Shown here: piece by piece, positions 33,291 through 42,109 of the stretch
Numbering within the stretch: the stretch's first letter is position 1
Layout of the letters: the number at the start of each line of letters is the position of its first letter
DNA from: G963662905 sp963676725
GTDB lineage: Bacteria; Bacteroidota; Bacteroidia; Bacteroidales; WRLA01
Reading direction: 5' to 3'
Assembly: GCA_963676725.1 (NCBI GenBank)
Contig: OY781463.1
Coordinates: forward strand, 1,736,001-1,800,000
DNA length: 64,000 nucleotides
Translations under genes and position numbers: made by a program
Notes under the pieces: model-generated
Database searches by the model: none
The model's input: only the letters and a program-made list of their open reading frames with translations
Told to the model about the DNA's origin: nothing

Positions 33291-33980
33291 CTATTTTAAT
33301 CCTTCAAATAATCTATAACCTCCATAAGCAATTGCTCCCCAGAAAAAATAACCAATATCTGCAAAAGATAATCCAATACCAATCGCTAACCACAAAAAAC
33401 CAAATATTAAGTCATTATTTGTTTTTTCTGAATTAACTTCTTTGTGCTCTATTATCTCAATTAATATTTTATCAACAATATCCTCTTCTAACCCTTTTGA
33501 CAATAAAATCTTTTTAACATCACTTGGGTTTTGATTTTCACTTATTATTTGATTTTTAGCATATTCAATTAACTCTTCAAGAATTTGTTTTTTCCTTGAA
33601 TATGACTCAATATCATTTTCAGTCATATCAATTTTTTTTTCTTTTATCAATTTCTTTGCATATTCAACATCCCAATTATGCCATTCCTTTGGATGTAATA
33701 CCATATCAATTAATTCATTATCTGTAAATGAATCTAAATAATGGTCATCTTCAGAACTTCCAACAGTTCCTTCATTTAAAAGTGTTTCTGCTTTTTTAAA
33801 TTCGTCACTCCTAATTTTCAAAATATATTGAATATTAGATTCGCTATTTGAAAAAGTAACATCAAATGATGGAATAGTATCTTCAATTTTATAATGAATA
33901 TTATTTTCATCCAAAATTAGTTTAATTTGTTCAATTATATCTAGCGAAGGATATCTGCATAGTTCAATGTAATCATTCAT
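33291..33980 (-). CDS. DUF2007-like protein with C-terminal membrane anchor
   Basis: A 229-residue protein. The first ~70 residues (YIELCRYPSLDIIEQIKLIL... to the alternating hydrophobic strand YILKIRSDEFKKAETLL) resemble the DUF2007 putative signal-transducing domain. The middle is highly charged and helical, with a UBA/CUE-like segment PSDVKKILLSKGLEEDIVDK. The end has two hydrophobic segments (about 190-207 and 210-225). It would be attached to the inner membrane facing the cytosol. Isolated between two copies of the dispersed repeat. Function unknown. Confidence 0.75.
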   Translation of the reverse strand: MNDYIELCRYPSLDIIEQIKLILDENNIHYKIEDTIPSFDVTFSNSESNIQYILKIRSDEFKKAETLLNEGTVGSSEDDHYLDSFTDNELIDMVLHPKEWHNWDVEYAKKLIKEKKIDMTENDIESYSRKKQILEELIEYAKNQIISENQNPSDVKKILLSKGLEEDIVDKILIEIIEHKEVNSEKTNNDLIFGFLWLAIGIGLSFADIGYFFWGAIAYGGYRLFEGLK

Positions 33981-34225
33981 GTTTATTTTTTTAAATAGTG
34001 CATAATGGCAGTCTCCCGAATGATGCGGGACTGGTGTCTTAAAACCTCTGTTCTCGTTTAAATTGTACTAAAACACGGCATAAAGTTAGCAAATATTTGA
34101 GTTCTAAGAGCATTTGTTTTTCGATTCTTTTTCTAGGAGATGTGTTTTGCCCTTCGGCAGAATACACTCAGTTAGTGAATTCCCAAGCATATCGTCTCCC
34201 GCTTTGCTTGCGAAAAAGTTCTCCG

Positions 34226-34430
34226 CTTCTGTATCGTCATAAATTCCGAAAGCCCATAAACAGCTTCATTTTCATAAAGACTTACATTGTGTCGGCAAGT
34301 AGCAAACTAAAGCCGCTAAAAGGCAAATTTCATTGGAAGCGGATTATCTATTAGCAGAACAAAGACACTCTCTTATCGCTTATGTCACTTTGTTTTTTCT
34401 TTCCAAAACCTTAATAAGAGTATAAGTGGT
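34226..34430 (+). repeat. Dispersed ~210-250 bp repeat, copy B
   Basis: Core nearly identical to copy A (32960-33170) over about 200 bp, same orientation. Its left flank differs from A and C, which sets the left border of the core at the CTTCTGTATCG start. The remainder of the 33981-34558 gap shows no gene; 34009-34030 can form a hairpin (GTCTCCCG with GCGGGAC). Confidence 0.75.
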
Positions 34431-34558
34431 TTTTCGGCGATACTTCAATATTTATGATAAGGAGCTCGAAATTTGTGTGTTAATTCTCTTAAAAGCATGA
34501 TTCATATTTTAGGTCTTGTCCCAAAAATACGCAGATCAGAATTATTTATTATAAGCTG

Positions 34559-35191
34559 CTAATACAACTGAAATACATATTTATTTTTCAGATTGCACTC
34601 GCATATAAATTTTTCTTTAAGCCAATTTATTTCATCCTCCTCAAGTGAGTACCTTATATCTAAGCATTCTTTAAAATTTCCCAAATTTCTATGTATTTCG
34701 GCTGCCGTTATTTTATCATTAATCTCGGAATCATCAAGCAAGTCCATTAGTCCCTTGAAATTCTCCTTCCAAAGCATTTCATCATTTTCGTTAATAAATA
34801 GTTCTTGGTCATTTCTTTTCCTATCATTGTATGCCCACCAAATTTCCATTCTGATAATACGCTCTTCAAGTTTACTCTCTGCTATCCCGGATTTAAGTGC
34901 ATCAAACAGCTCGTCAATTTTCAAGAACTTTACTCTGTCTGCGTAAAGCCAGTCTGAATTTTGTTCAGCTCCTCGTCGAAACGGCTGAACTTCTTCTAAT
35001 TTGCTTAGCCAAAAAAATGTATTGCATTTTCTACATTTAGTGAGATTGGGGTATTCAGGTAACATTGGTGCAATATGCTTTCCATCGGAATATAACTTTG
35101 CGCCACAAGTATTCCCACTCATGATATTTGGTTTACTCAAAAGATGGCCGCAATTAGGGCAATTGTAATAAGAATCAGATCCTGGTATCAT
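34559..35191 (-). CDS. Zinc-ribbon hypothetical protein
   Basis: From the ATG at 35191 this is a 210-residue protein beginning MIPGSDSYYNCPNCGHLL, a start I know from uncharacterised Bacteroidota proteins; a frame extension to 35239 adds only hydrophobic residues. Two cysteine pairs (CPNCG and TKCRKCN, with a CG between) would form a zinc ribbon in the first ~70 residues. The rest is helical and charged, perhaps TPR-like (EIHRNLGNFKECLDIRYSL). Probably cytosolic. Single gene in a repeat-rich region. Function unknown. Confidence 0.7.
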   Translation of the reverse strand: MIPGSDSYYNCPNCGHLLSKPNIMSGNTCGAKLYSDGKHIAPMLPEYPNLTKCRKCNTFFWLSKLEEVQPFRRGAEQNSDWLYADRVKFLKIDELFDALKSGIAESKLEERIIRMEIWWAYNDRKRNDQELFINENDEMLWKENFKGLMDLLDDSEINDKITAAEIHRNLGNFKECLDIRYSLEEDEINWLKEKFICECNLKNKYVFQLY

Positions 35192-35292
35192 ATTCGTTAT
35201 ATTTAAATAGATTATTACTACTATAAATAAGAACCCCAATGACCAATACAGCCCATTTGTGCGAAGTGTAGTGCTTTAGAACCCGCTTTTAA

Positions 35293-35553
35293 TCAGTAAA
35301 ATAGCCCATTTTGGCTTGATGGTTCAATTATTCTATCACTACAAATATAAAGAATGTAATCTGAATCACAATGATAGTTTTTAAGTGCCAGGGTTTTTTG
35401 TTTTGTCTCTTTTATGCACGCAGATGGGGTTAGAGTGATTTGGAAAATTTTCATCACTCGGCAACTCGATAAAAGCTTGTTACACTTTTCTTCGGTGAAA
35501 CGAGGTTCAATGTAAGTTAATTTCAGCCTTTTTATTCTATTACAATATTCCAT
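35293..35553 (-). CDS. Possible small hypothetical protein
   Basis: An 86-residue open frame with an ATG start, basic N-terminal half and several cysteines (EEKCNKLLSSC). No family, no signal peptide. It lies in a region with few genes, and composition does not clearly separate it from chance. Confidence 0.3.
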   Translation of the reverse strand: MEYCNRIKRLKLTYIEPRFTEEKCNKLLSSCRVMKIFQITLTPSACIKETKQKTLALKNYHCDSDYILYICSDRIIEPSSQNGLFY

Positions 35554-35706
35554 TTAATTATAGACAACCTCTTTTTTATTCTTTTCAAGGTGAGCAAAAT
35601 ACTTAGCTCGTTTGGCAATGAACCGTGCACTAAATTTTTAAAATCCCCATTTTGTCAGATGTAAATTGAACAGCCTGTCTGAATAAGGTTTTATTTTCGT
35701 GTAAGT

Positions 35707-36432
35707 TCATAAAATATTCCAATTTTCTGTGGTGGATAGTACTTTCGCTGCACCTGTCAGTTTATATTTAGTGATCGGGTTCAATGATTTGAAAAGCGGT
35801 TCTGTTAAATGTCTTTGTTGCAATTGTTCTAATAAACTTCCTAATAAGGCTCTTGTTGAAGGAGGATATTTTAACGCCAAACGAACCAATGAATTTGTTT
35901 CTTTTTCAGAAAGATTTTTGATGATGGCTAAAAAGCGTTTACAGGATATTTCTATACCGGTATCTGGTATTTTTTTGATGTAGCGAATAGAGTCTAGCAG
36001 TTGCAACAAAGGAATATTCTCTTTGGTGATGGTGTTTTTTTGCTTTACAAATGAAATGGTATAGCGTTCTCTTTTAAAACTGGGGCGAACTTGATTTTTA
36101 CCTATTTGTATGGTATTACTTATTTGTGTGGTTAAACCTAATTGGTTGTAGATGCTGTAACCCGTGAGATAGCCTGTAATTTTTCCGCTTTCTTCCAGCA
36201 AGTCTTTTACTACTTGTGACTGATTGGGTTGAAGGTTGCCAAATGGGGTATTTTCGGGCTTGTAGTATTTTCCTTTGGATAGTTTGGCAATTTTACCCGA
36301 AGACACCATACGGTTCAATGCTTTTATTACCGCTTCTTTTTGATCCACCTCTGTAGTAAAGTCAGCATAGGTGAACACATAACCCTTAGGGAGTCTGTCT
36401 ATGGTAAATGCTATGTATTCAGTTGTTTTCAT
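35707..36432 (-). CDS. DUF6088-family (AbiEi-like antitoxin) protein
   Basis: A 241-residue cytosolic protein. The N-terminal winged helix (LPKGYVFTYADFTTEVDQKEAVIKALNRMV in pieces, ending GKYYKP) and the following KITGYLTGYSIYNQLGLTTQ domain match DUF6088/AbiEi-type proteins. These are usually the antitoxin partner of AbiEii nucleotidyltransferase toxins in type IV toxin-antitoxin or abortive-infection pairs. No AbiEii gene lies next to it, so it is either an orphan or works with another toxin. It sits next to the restriction-modification operon in the variable region. Confidence 0.8.
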   Translation of the reverse strand: MKTTEYIAFTIDRLPKGYVFTYADFTTEVDQKEAVIKALNRMVSSGKIAKLSKGKYYKPENTPFGNLQPNQSQVVKDLLEESGKITGYLTGYSIYNQLGLTTQISNTIQIGKNQVRPSFKRERYTISFVKQKNTITKENIPLLQLLDSIRYIKKIPDTGIEISCKRFLAIIKNLSEKETNSLVRLALKYPPSTRALLGSLLEQLQQRHLTEPLFKSLNPITKYKLTGAAKVLSTTENWNIL

Positions 36433-36638
36433 TCTATCTATTGTAGTGCAAAGATAGTTTATTTGTCCAGTTTATTAGCATAAAAACTGGACATTTTTAA
36501 ATTCATTGAAGAATGCTCTGTTTTGCGGTTATTCTGCTCTATTGATAAGATCTTTCGTTAAACCAAATAATCGATCGTCAAAAAGGGGAGGAGTGCAACA
36601 TCCTCCGGAATGGTTGGTGCTTAACGAAATAATTTAAG

Positions 36639-37034
36639 TCAATTAAAATAATGAGGTGTTCAATTGAGTACTTAGGCTAAGCAATGAAATTCAGTATATT
36701 TCAATGAATGTTGTTTTAGATTTCTCCCTCGGTCATCTTATGTTTGTAATTTAATGAGTGTTCTCTATCAAAAAGAATATAAAACACTGTAACTAAGAAA
36801 AATGACCTCAGTCGAAAAGACAAGATGGTGAAATATAGATAGACAAAAGTGGCGCGCGGACACAATAACTTTAAAATATATATGTCCGCGCGCCACTTTT
36901 GTCTGCTCCCTAACGAATCCTGTCTTTTCGACCAAGGGATCAAAACGAAGTGAAGATCCTGCGGGAGAAATCTAATTATCAATATAACAACCGATTAGGT
37001 TAAGTATTTATTTGAACACCTCAATTAAAATATT
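36639..37034. mobile_element. MITE-like palindromic element, copy 1
   Basis: A ~370 bp element without a gene. Imperfect terminal inverted repeats of 23 bp (36652-36674 and 37001-37023) begin TGAGGTGTTCAA; outside them TCAATTAAAATA is repeated directly (36639-36650, 37021-37032), as in a target-site duplication. Nested inside are TAGATTTCTCCC/GGGAGAAATCTA, GTCGAAAAGACA/TGTCTTTTCGAC and a perfect 22 bp GC-rich stem (36841-36862 with 36883-36904, loop 20 nt). A related copy lies at 61205-61506. Both are next to the 3' ends of minus-strand operons. Confidence 0.75.
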
Positions 37035-37092
37035 ACAGCAGGCCGACTATCCGCTTTGCGCGAAGCTTGTTGTTTAATGCTTCGTTTTTTGA

Positions 37093-40000
37093 TTATTTTA
37101 TGTGCCTTATATTTGGGTTGTCAATCATTCGTTTCATGGTATCAAAAAATGCCTGATAGAAAGAATCGTCTTTCGCATAGAGCCGATAGAGGTCTAATTC
37201 CTTCTTTCTTTGTTGGCTCATTACATCATCCAGTATTTTTTTAAATGCCAAATCCCTGTTCTGCGTATCCCTGTTTTCTGCCACTTTCGTTTGATAATCC
37301 GGATGCGCCTGAATGTGTTGGCTAAGGCTTATAAATTTCACCCTTTGGTCTTCCGGTGTGGCATCCCATCCATGAAACCAGCGCTCATTAAATGCTTTGA
37401 TAATTGCATCTAAAGGGTCTATTACATCATCACCACCGGCTGCTCTGGGGTTCGGATTTTGAGGGTCTAACTCTGTTTCGGTATCGTCTAAACTTATTGA
37501 ATGATTGAGCTTTGTCCTTTCTAAACCATAGGTAGATAAATCAACCGACTCCAATAATTCATCAATCAATTCATCTTGTTTGCTTCTAATTATTAATTTC
37601 GGGATTAGAAATTTCAGGAACCAAAACAGCTTCTCCCAGTCCAATACTTCATAAGGCATAATGGAGGCCATTTGCCCATAGATTTTAACGAATTGCTTTG
37701 ACTTTATTTTAAAATCTGCTTTTTCATCATCTTCTAAATCCAATTCCGCATTAAAGCGATGAGCAGCTTTATCAATAATTGGGCTTAGTTGTTGTGCGTC
37801 AACTCCTTCAAAGTATTTCTCAACGAATAATTCCACTTCAGCCCATTCATAAACACCAACATCATCTAAAGTTCCTTTTAATTCATGCAATACATTAACA
37901 TCTGTTGCCCTGCTCAGCGAAGTAGAAGTATAAAATGGATCAAAGGAGGCTTTAATATCATCCACCTGATTAAAGAAATCCAGAATGAATAAGTCTTCTG
38001 TTTTCTTGCCCAATTTGTTTGCCGAACGGTTTAATCGGCTCAAAGCCTGCACCGCCATTACGCCCTGCAATTTCTTATCAACATACATAGTGCAAAGCTT
38101 GGGCTGGTCAAAACCGGTGAGATATTTATTTGCCACCACTAATATCCGGTACCCATCTGTATCAAATTTGTCTCTGGTATCATTGTCGGAAAAGCCATTC
38201 AAATCAGACTCAGTATATTCGATGCCATCCACTGTTTTTTTGCCTGAAAAAGCAACAGCAATTTTAAAGGGATTGCCTTTCTCTGCAAGAATGCCTTTTA
38301 TAGCCAGGAAATAACGAATAGTGGTCTCAATATTTTGCGTAACGACCATGCCTTTGGCTTTGCCTTTGAGCTTTTTCGTATTATAGACTTTGCTGATAAA
38401 ATGCTCCATCATAATTTCCGCTTTCGTAGCAATGGTTCGTTTATCGCGCTCTACATACGCACGCAATTTTTTCTGTGCTTTTATGGTGTCAAAAAGCGGA
38501 TTGTCCTGAATTGACTTTTCTATTTCATAATAACTTTTGTAGGTGGTATAATTCGCGAGCACATCCAAAATAAAGCTTTCTTCAATGGCTTGTTTCATGG
38601 AGTATAAATGGAATGGCTTAAAAGAGCCGTCTTCTTGTTTCGCTCCAAAACGCTCTAATGTTGCATTTTTGGGTGTGGCTGTAAACGCCAGATAGGATGC
38701 ATTGCCCTTCATTTTCCGGGCTTGCATGGCTTTAAGGATTTTATCCTGAGCGTCTTCGTCCTCACCTTCCTTGTGTTCCATGCCCAGGGCTTGATTCATC
38801 CTACCTGCAGCTGTTCCACTTTGCGAACTATGTGCTTCATCAATGACTACCGCGAAGCGTTTATCACTTAAATCGGCAATCCCGTCAATGATAAATGGGA
38901 ATTTTTGGATGGTGGTAATGATGATCTTTTTGCCTTGCTCTAGACTGTCTTTAAGTTCGGTGGATGAATAAGCAGGAGCCACAATATTCTTCACTTCCGA
39001 AAACTCTTTGATATTCTCACGAAGTTGTTTATCTAATAGCCGTCTGTCGGTTACCACAATTACCGAATCAAATAGCGGATTTTGAACCCCCTTAGAACCT
39101 GGAAGCCCCTCTCTTTCGGGATAAGTTTCAATGAGCTGATAGGCGGCCCAGGTAATGGAATTGGATTTGCCCGAACCCGCAGAATGCTGAATTAAATAAG
39201 TTTGTCCTACGCCTTTTTTGCTGACATCTGCTAATATTTTCCGAACAACATCCATCTGATGGTACCGCGGAAAAAACAGTGTGCGTTTACTCAAAGCATC
39301 TGTGGCTTTGCCATCAAAACGAACGAAATGCTGGAGAATATTGGCAAGGCTTTCGCGCGTAAATACTTCCTCCCAAAGATAGGCCGATTTGTGTCCAAAG
39401 GGGTTAGGCGGATTGCCCTTTCCGCTGTTGTGTCCTTTATTGAATGGAAGGAAAAATGATTTGCTGCCCGCCAATTTGGTACACATATATACTTCATCGG
39501 TATCTGCTGTAAAATGAACAACACAGCGCCCGAAGTTTAATAAGGGCTGGCGAATGTCACGGTCGTATTTATATTGCTTAATGCCATGCACTTTCGCATT
39601 TTGGCCTGTCCATGGGTTTTTGAGTTCGAGGGTGGCGATGGCCAAACCATTCACAAAAACCACCATATCAATTTCCTCTCGGGGATTGTCGATATTATAA
39701 TGAACCTGACGTGTGACGCTGAACTCGTTCAACTCAAAATGGTCTTTTACCGTTTGGCTGCTGCTAGCCATAGGCAATTGATAGAGCAGGGTAAAATGGG
39801 CGTCTTCCACTTCCAGACCCTTGCGGAGCAAACGCAGGATGCCGTATTTTTTCAGCATACGATCGTAGCGTTCCAGGATTTTGAGTTTCCAATCGGCAGA
39901 ACGTTGTAATTTTTCCAGTTCCTCCTTTTGGGTGGCTCCTAAAAAGTGCCAAAAGCGGGTTTCGTCGATGGCGTATTTGGCATTGAAATCATTGGTGTCG

Positions 40001-40146
40001 CCGATGTAGTAGCCATTGCCTGACCGATAGAAGGCCTGCTCTTCCAGTGCCATATTTTGCATTTTCATCTCTTCCCGGCTAAAACCGGTTAAGGCTTTTT
40101 CGATTGCAGCTTCTAAGGCTTGTTCGTTGGTTTGGCTTGGGCTCAT
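37093..40146 (-). CDS. hsdR: Type I restriction enzyme, R subunit
   Basis: ATP-dependent translocase and nuclease of a type I restriction system, 1017 residues, normal length. The N-terminal nuclease motif is EIDMVVFVNGLAIATLELKNP-like (about 155-175; the D and ELK residues of a PD-(D/E)xK site). Helicase motifs: QHSAGSGKSNSITWAAYQL (Walker A, near 330), VVIDEAHSSQSG (DEAH), YLAFTATPK, and VQALSRLNRS (motif VI). The C-terminal part is helical and would bind the HsdMS methylase. It is last in the operon, overlapping the preceding reading frame by 4 nt. A GC-rich hairpin element follows its stop. Confidence 0.96.
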   Translation of the reverse strand: MSPSQTNEQALEAAIEKALTGFSREEMKMQNMALEEQAFYRSGNGYYIGDTNDFNAKYAIDETRFWHFLGATQKEELEKLQRSADWKLKILERYDRMLKKYGILRLLRKGLEVEDAHFTLLYQLPMASSSQTVKDHFELNEFSVTRQVHYNIDNPREEIDMVVFVNGLAIATLELKNPWTGQNAKVHGIKQYKYDRDIRQPLLNFGRCVVHFTADTDEVYMCTKLAGSKSFFLPFNKGHNSGKGNPPNPFGHKSAYLWEEVFTRESLANILQHFVRFDGKATDALSKRTLFFPRYHQMDVVRKILADVSKKGVGQTYLIQHSAGSGKSNSITWAAYQLIETYPEREGLPGSKGVQNPLFDSVIVVTDRRLLDKQLRENIKEFSEVKNIVAPAYSSTELKDSLEQGKKIIITTIQKFPFIIDGIADLSDKRFAVVIDEAHSSQSGTAAGRMNQALGMEHKEGEDEDAQDKILKAMQARKMKGNASYLAFTATPKNATLERFGAKQEDGSFKPFHLYSMKQAIEESFILDVLANYTTYKSYYEIEKSIQDNPLFDTIKAQKKLRAYVERDKRTIATKAEIMMEHFISKVYNTKKLKGKAKGMVVTQNIETTIRYFLAIKGILAEKGNPFKIAVAFSGKKTVDGIEYTESDLNGFSDNDTRDKFDTDGYRILVVANKYLTGFDQPKLCTMYVDKKLQGVMAVQALSRLNRSANKLGKKTEDLFILDFFNQVDDIKASFDPFYTSTSLSRATDVNVLHELKGTLDDVGVYEWAEVELFVEKYFEGVDAQQLSPIIDKAAHRFNAELDLEDDEKADFKIKSKQFVKIYGQMASIMPYEVLDWEKLFWFLKFLIPKLIIRSKQDELIDELLESVDLSTYGLERTKLNHSISLDDTETELDPQNPNPRAAGGDDVIDPLDAIIKAFNERWFHGWDATPEDQRVKFISLSQHIQAHPDYQTKVAENRDTQNRDLAFKKILDDVMSQQRKKELDLYRLYAKDDSFYQAFFDTMKRMIDNPNIRHIK

Positions 40147-40503
40147 ACTTTAATGTCTTTTTTTAGTTTTTTTCCTTTTCTGGTCAAACGATACTTTTGG
40201 TTGCGACTTGTTGGCTTATCGGGCAAAGTCATTTCTATCCATTTGTTTTGTTGTGCAGGAATTAAATAATTATTGATAAAATTATCTCTGCCATTTAGTT
40301 CAAGTTTTTTCATCAATTCATCTCTACTCATTCCCCCTTTTAAAATTCATATAACCCTCATTGCCAGCTCTTCTAAAGCTATATAAGCTGAGGTTCTCAT
40401 TCTATCTTGTCCTGTATCTTGTTCTAGTTCATAAACAGAAGGTCTTCAGATAACCACTTTGAAACTCTTTTTGAACACTGGATATAAATATGCGTTTTTT
40501 CAT
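40143..40503 (-). pseudogene. Decayed DUF4062 / ATP-binding-type gene, keeping only its ends
   Basis: The minus strand from ATG 40503 reads MKKRIFISSVQKEFQ, the hallmark start of DUF4062 proteins, then runs into a stop. Further on, 40331-40143 is an open frame (62 residues, MSRDELMKKLELNGRDNFIN...) with the winged-helix end YLIPAQQNKWIEMTLPDKP typical of the C terminus of AlbA/DUF4062-type or Fic-like proteins. The middle is missing or scrambled. The 62-residue frame could still be translated, since it overlaps hsdR by 4 nt. Genes of this kind are frequent guests in type I RM operons. Confidence 0.65.
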
Positions 40504-40532
40504 TGTTCGTATTCTGTTTTCAAACGTAATAA

Positions 40533-41831
40533 TTATTTCACAACTTTTATTTTCCCCGTAACCGCACTATCAATCAACGTGGCTTTGTATTCTTTGAGTT
40601 TTTCTATTTGGCTTTGTTGCAAGGCAATGGCTTTATCTATTTTGGCGGATTGGGTTTCGATATGCTCCATGATTTCAGATTGTTCATCTTTTGGAGGAAT
40701 TGGTATAGAGAATTGATTAAAATTTTCAGCTGGTAACCGCCATCTTCCTAACTGGGAAACCCCTTGTCCATATCGATAAAATATTTTGCTCCTATAGCCA
40801 ACCTGAAATAATCCTAACAAATATTTGTCTTCTACTTCATCAATATAAGGAACAAACACTCTGTAATCTGGACTGATAACACCATCAAACTTAGTTATAT
40901 CGACATAACCAGTAAGTAAATCCATGTGATTCATTGCAAACTCGCCCTTTTTAATAATCTGATACTTGGAGTAGTCCATTGCAAGTTGTCCTTCACCGCT
41001 TGTAATATCTTTTATTTTAATTCCTTGTTGTGTAATTGATAATACATCAGGTCCTTCAAACCCAATAATTCTCTTTATTATTTTGACAACATACTTCAAC
41101 CGCTTCACCTCCCAATGCTCCGGAATCTCCCCAATCCATTCCACACCGCTATCTTTTAGTTTAGCATTGGGATCTAAACCTTTGGTTACCGCATTTTGAA
41201 TAATAATTTGCTTGCGTTCTTTGAGCAGGGCAATCAATTTTTCTTTTTGGGCAATCACCCGGTCTATTTTGGTGCATTTGTCGTCTAAGAAATTGGCAAT
41301 GGCGGTTTGTTCTTCTTTTGGGGGAAACGGAAAAATAAACCTTCTAAAATCTAGGTAACTTATATTCTGTCTTAAACCAGAACCTAGACCATAAATGACT
41401 TTATTGTTATCGATTGCTCGAAAAAAATAATGATAGAATTTAGCTGAAGCCTTCTCCTTTATTCTCAAATTCAAATAGGCACTTGTGATAATCCCATCAT
41501 AATATGAGATTGAACTTCTAAGACTCACCTTATCATTTTGTAAATCGGTTGGTCTGAAAATCAAATCTCCCTTGTTGACTAATTGATAAGTTTCAAATGA
41601 TTCAGGGACTAATCCTGTTAATTCTTCATCAGACTTTTCCCTTATATTTCCATAACTCAGGGAAAGGACATTATTGCGTTTCATTCCTTTGTTTTTGTCC
41701 TTTCCTTCAATAATAAAACTCAATCCGGGTAAAATCTTCCAACCTTCAGGAATTACTCCCAGCCAATCCACACCGGAATTTTTGTAAGCAGGATATTTTT
41801 GAAATGTTGTTTTTGATATGCTTTGGCTCAT
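40533..41831 (-). CDS. hsdS: Type I restriction enzyme, S (specificity) subunit
   Basis: DNA-recognition subunit that directs HsdM and HsdR. At 432 residues it has the full two-half build: half 1 begins YKNSGVDWLGVIPEGWKI and ends in a helix after PFPPKEEQTAIANFLDDK; half 2 begins DSGVEWIGEIPEHWEVKRL and ends IPIPPKDEQSEIMEHIE with a final coiled helix. The target sequence cannot be read from the protein. The N-terminal 47 bp of the reading frame (41761-41807) is repeated exactly in the upstream fragment (42054-42100), a substrate for recombination that could switch specificity. It overlaps the fragment by 4 nt. Confidence 0.95.
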   Translation of the reverse strand: MSQSISKTTFQKYPAYKNSGVDWLGVIPEGWKILPGLSFIIEGKDKNKGMKRNNVLSLSYGNIREKSDEELTGLVPESFETYQLVNKGDLIFRPTDLQNDKVSLRSSISYYDGIITSAYLNLRIKEKASAKFYHYFFRAIDNNKVIYGLGSGLRQNISYLDFRRFIFPFPPKEEQTAIANFLDDKCTKIDRVIAQKEKLIALLKERKQIIIQNAVTKGLDPNAKLKDSGVEWIGEIPEHWEVKRLKYVVKIIKRIIGFEGPDVLSITQQGIKIKDITSGEGQLAMDYSKYQIIKKGEFAMNHMDLLTGYVDITKFDGVISPDYRVFVPYIDEVEDKYLLGLFQVGYRSKIFYRYGQGVSQLGRWRLPAENFNQFSIPIPPKDEQSEIMEHIETQSAKIDKAIALQQSQIEKLKEYKATLIDSAVTGKIKVVK

Positions 41832-42109
41832 GCGTTTTCTTTTAATTGCTTTAATACCAAGTCTGTTAAATGATCCATTTTAGAAAAAGCAAACCATAGT
41901 TCGACCTTGCTCACCACAGGTTTTTTACCCAAATCTTTTAAAAAAGCTCCCATATGGTAGAGCTCTTTTTGGTCTATGATCAGAAATCGGTCGTGGCTGG
42001 ATTTTAAACAAAACTTTAACTTTTTTACCTCCCAATGTTCCGCAAACCCCCTCAGCCAATCCACACCGGAATTTTTGTAAGCAGGATATTTTTGAAATGT
42101 AGCTTCCAT
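41828..42109 (-). CDS. Short chimeric protein: HsdS start joined to a phospholipase-D-like tail
   Basis: A 93-residue frame. Residues 1-33 (TFQKYPAYKNSGVDWL, AEHWEVKKLKF) are the start of a type I S subunit; residues 38-93 (HDRFLIIDQKELYHMGAFLKD, GKK..., WFAFSKMD) resemble the C-terminal tail, with a PLD-type H-x-R-FLIID motif, seen in ORF6N/PLD-like proteins. No recognition domain remains. It overlaps DUF1016 upstream (TAATG) and hsdS downstream (ATGA), so translation is coupled. It is probably a recombination product and not functional as S, but the tight overlaps suggest it is translated. Confidence 0.6.
   Translation of the reverse strand: MEATFQKYPAYKNSGVDWLRGFAEHWEVKKLKFCLKSSHDRFLIIDQKELYHMGAFLKDLGKKPVVSKVELWFAFSKMDHLTDLVLKQLKENA

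Noticed and set aside
33640..33660. Poly-T/poly-A tracts as phase-variation sites
   Set aside because: A/T runs of 8-10 are common in this AT-rich sequence and show no special placement.
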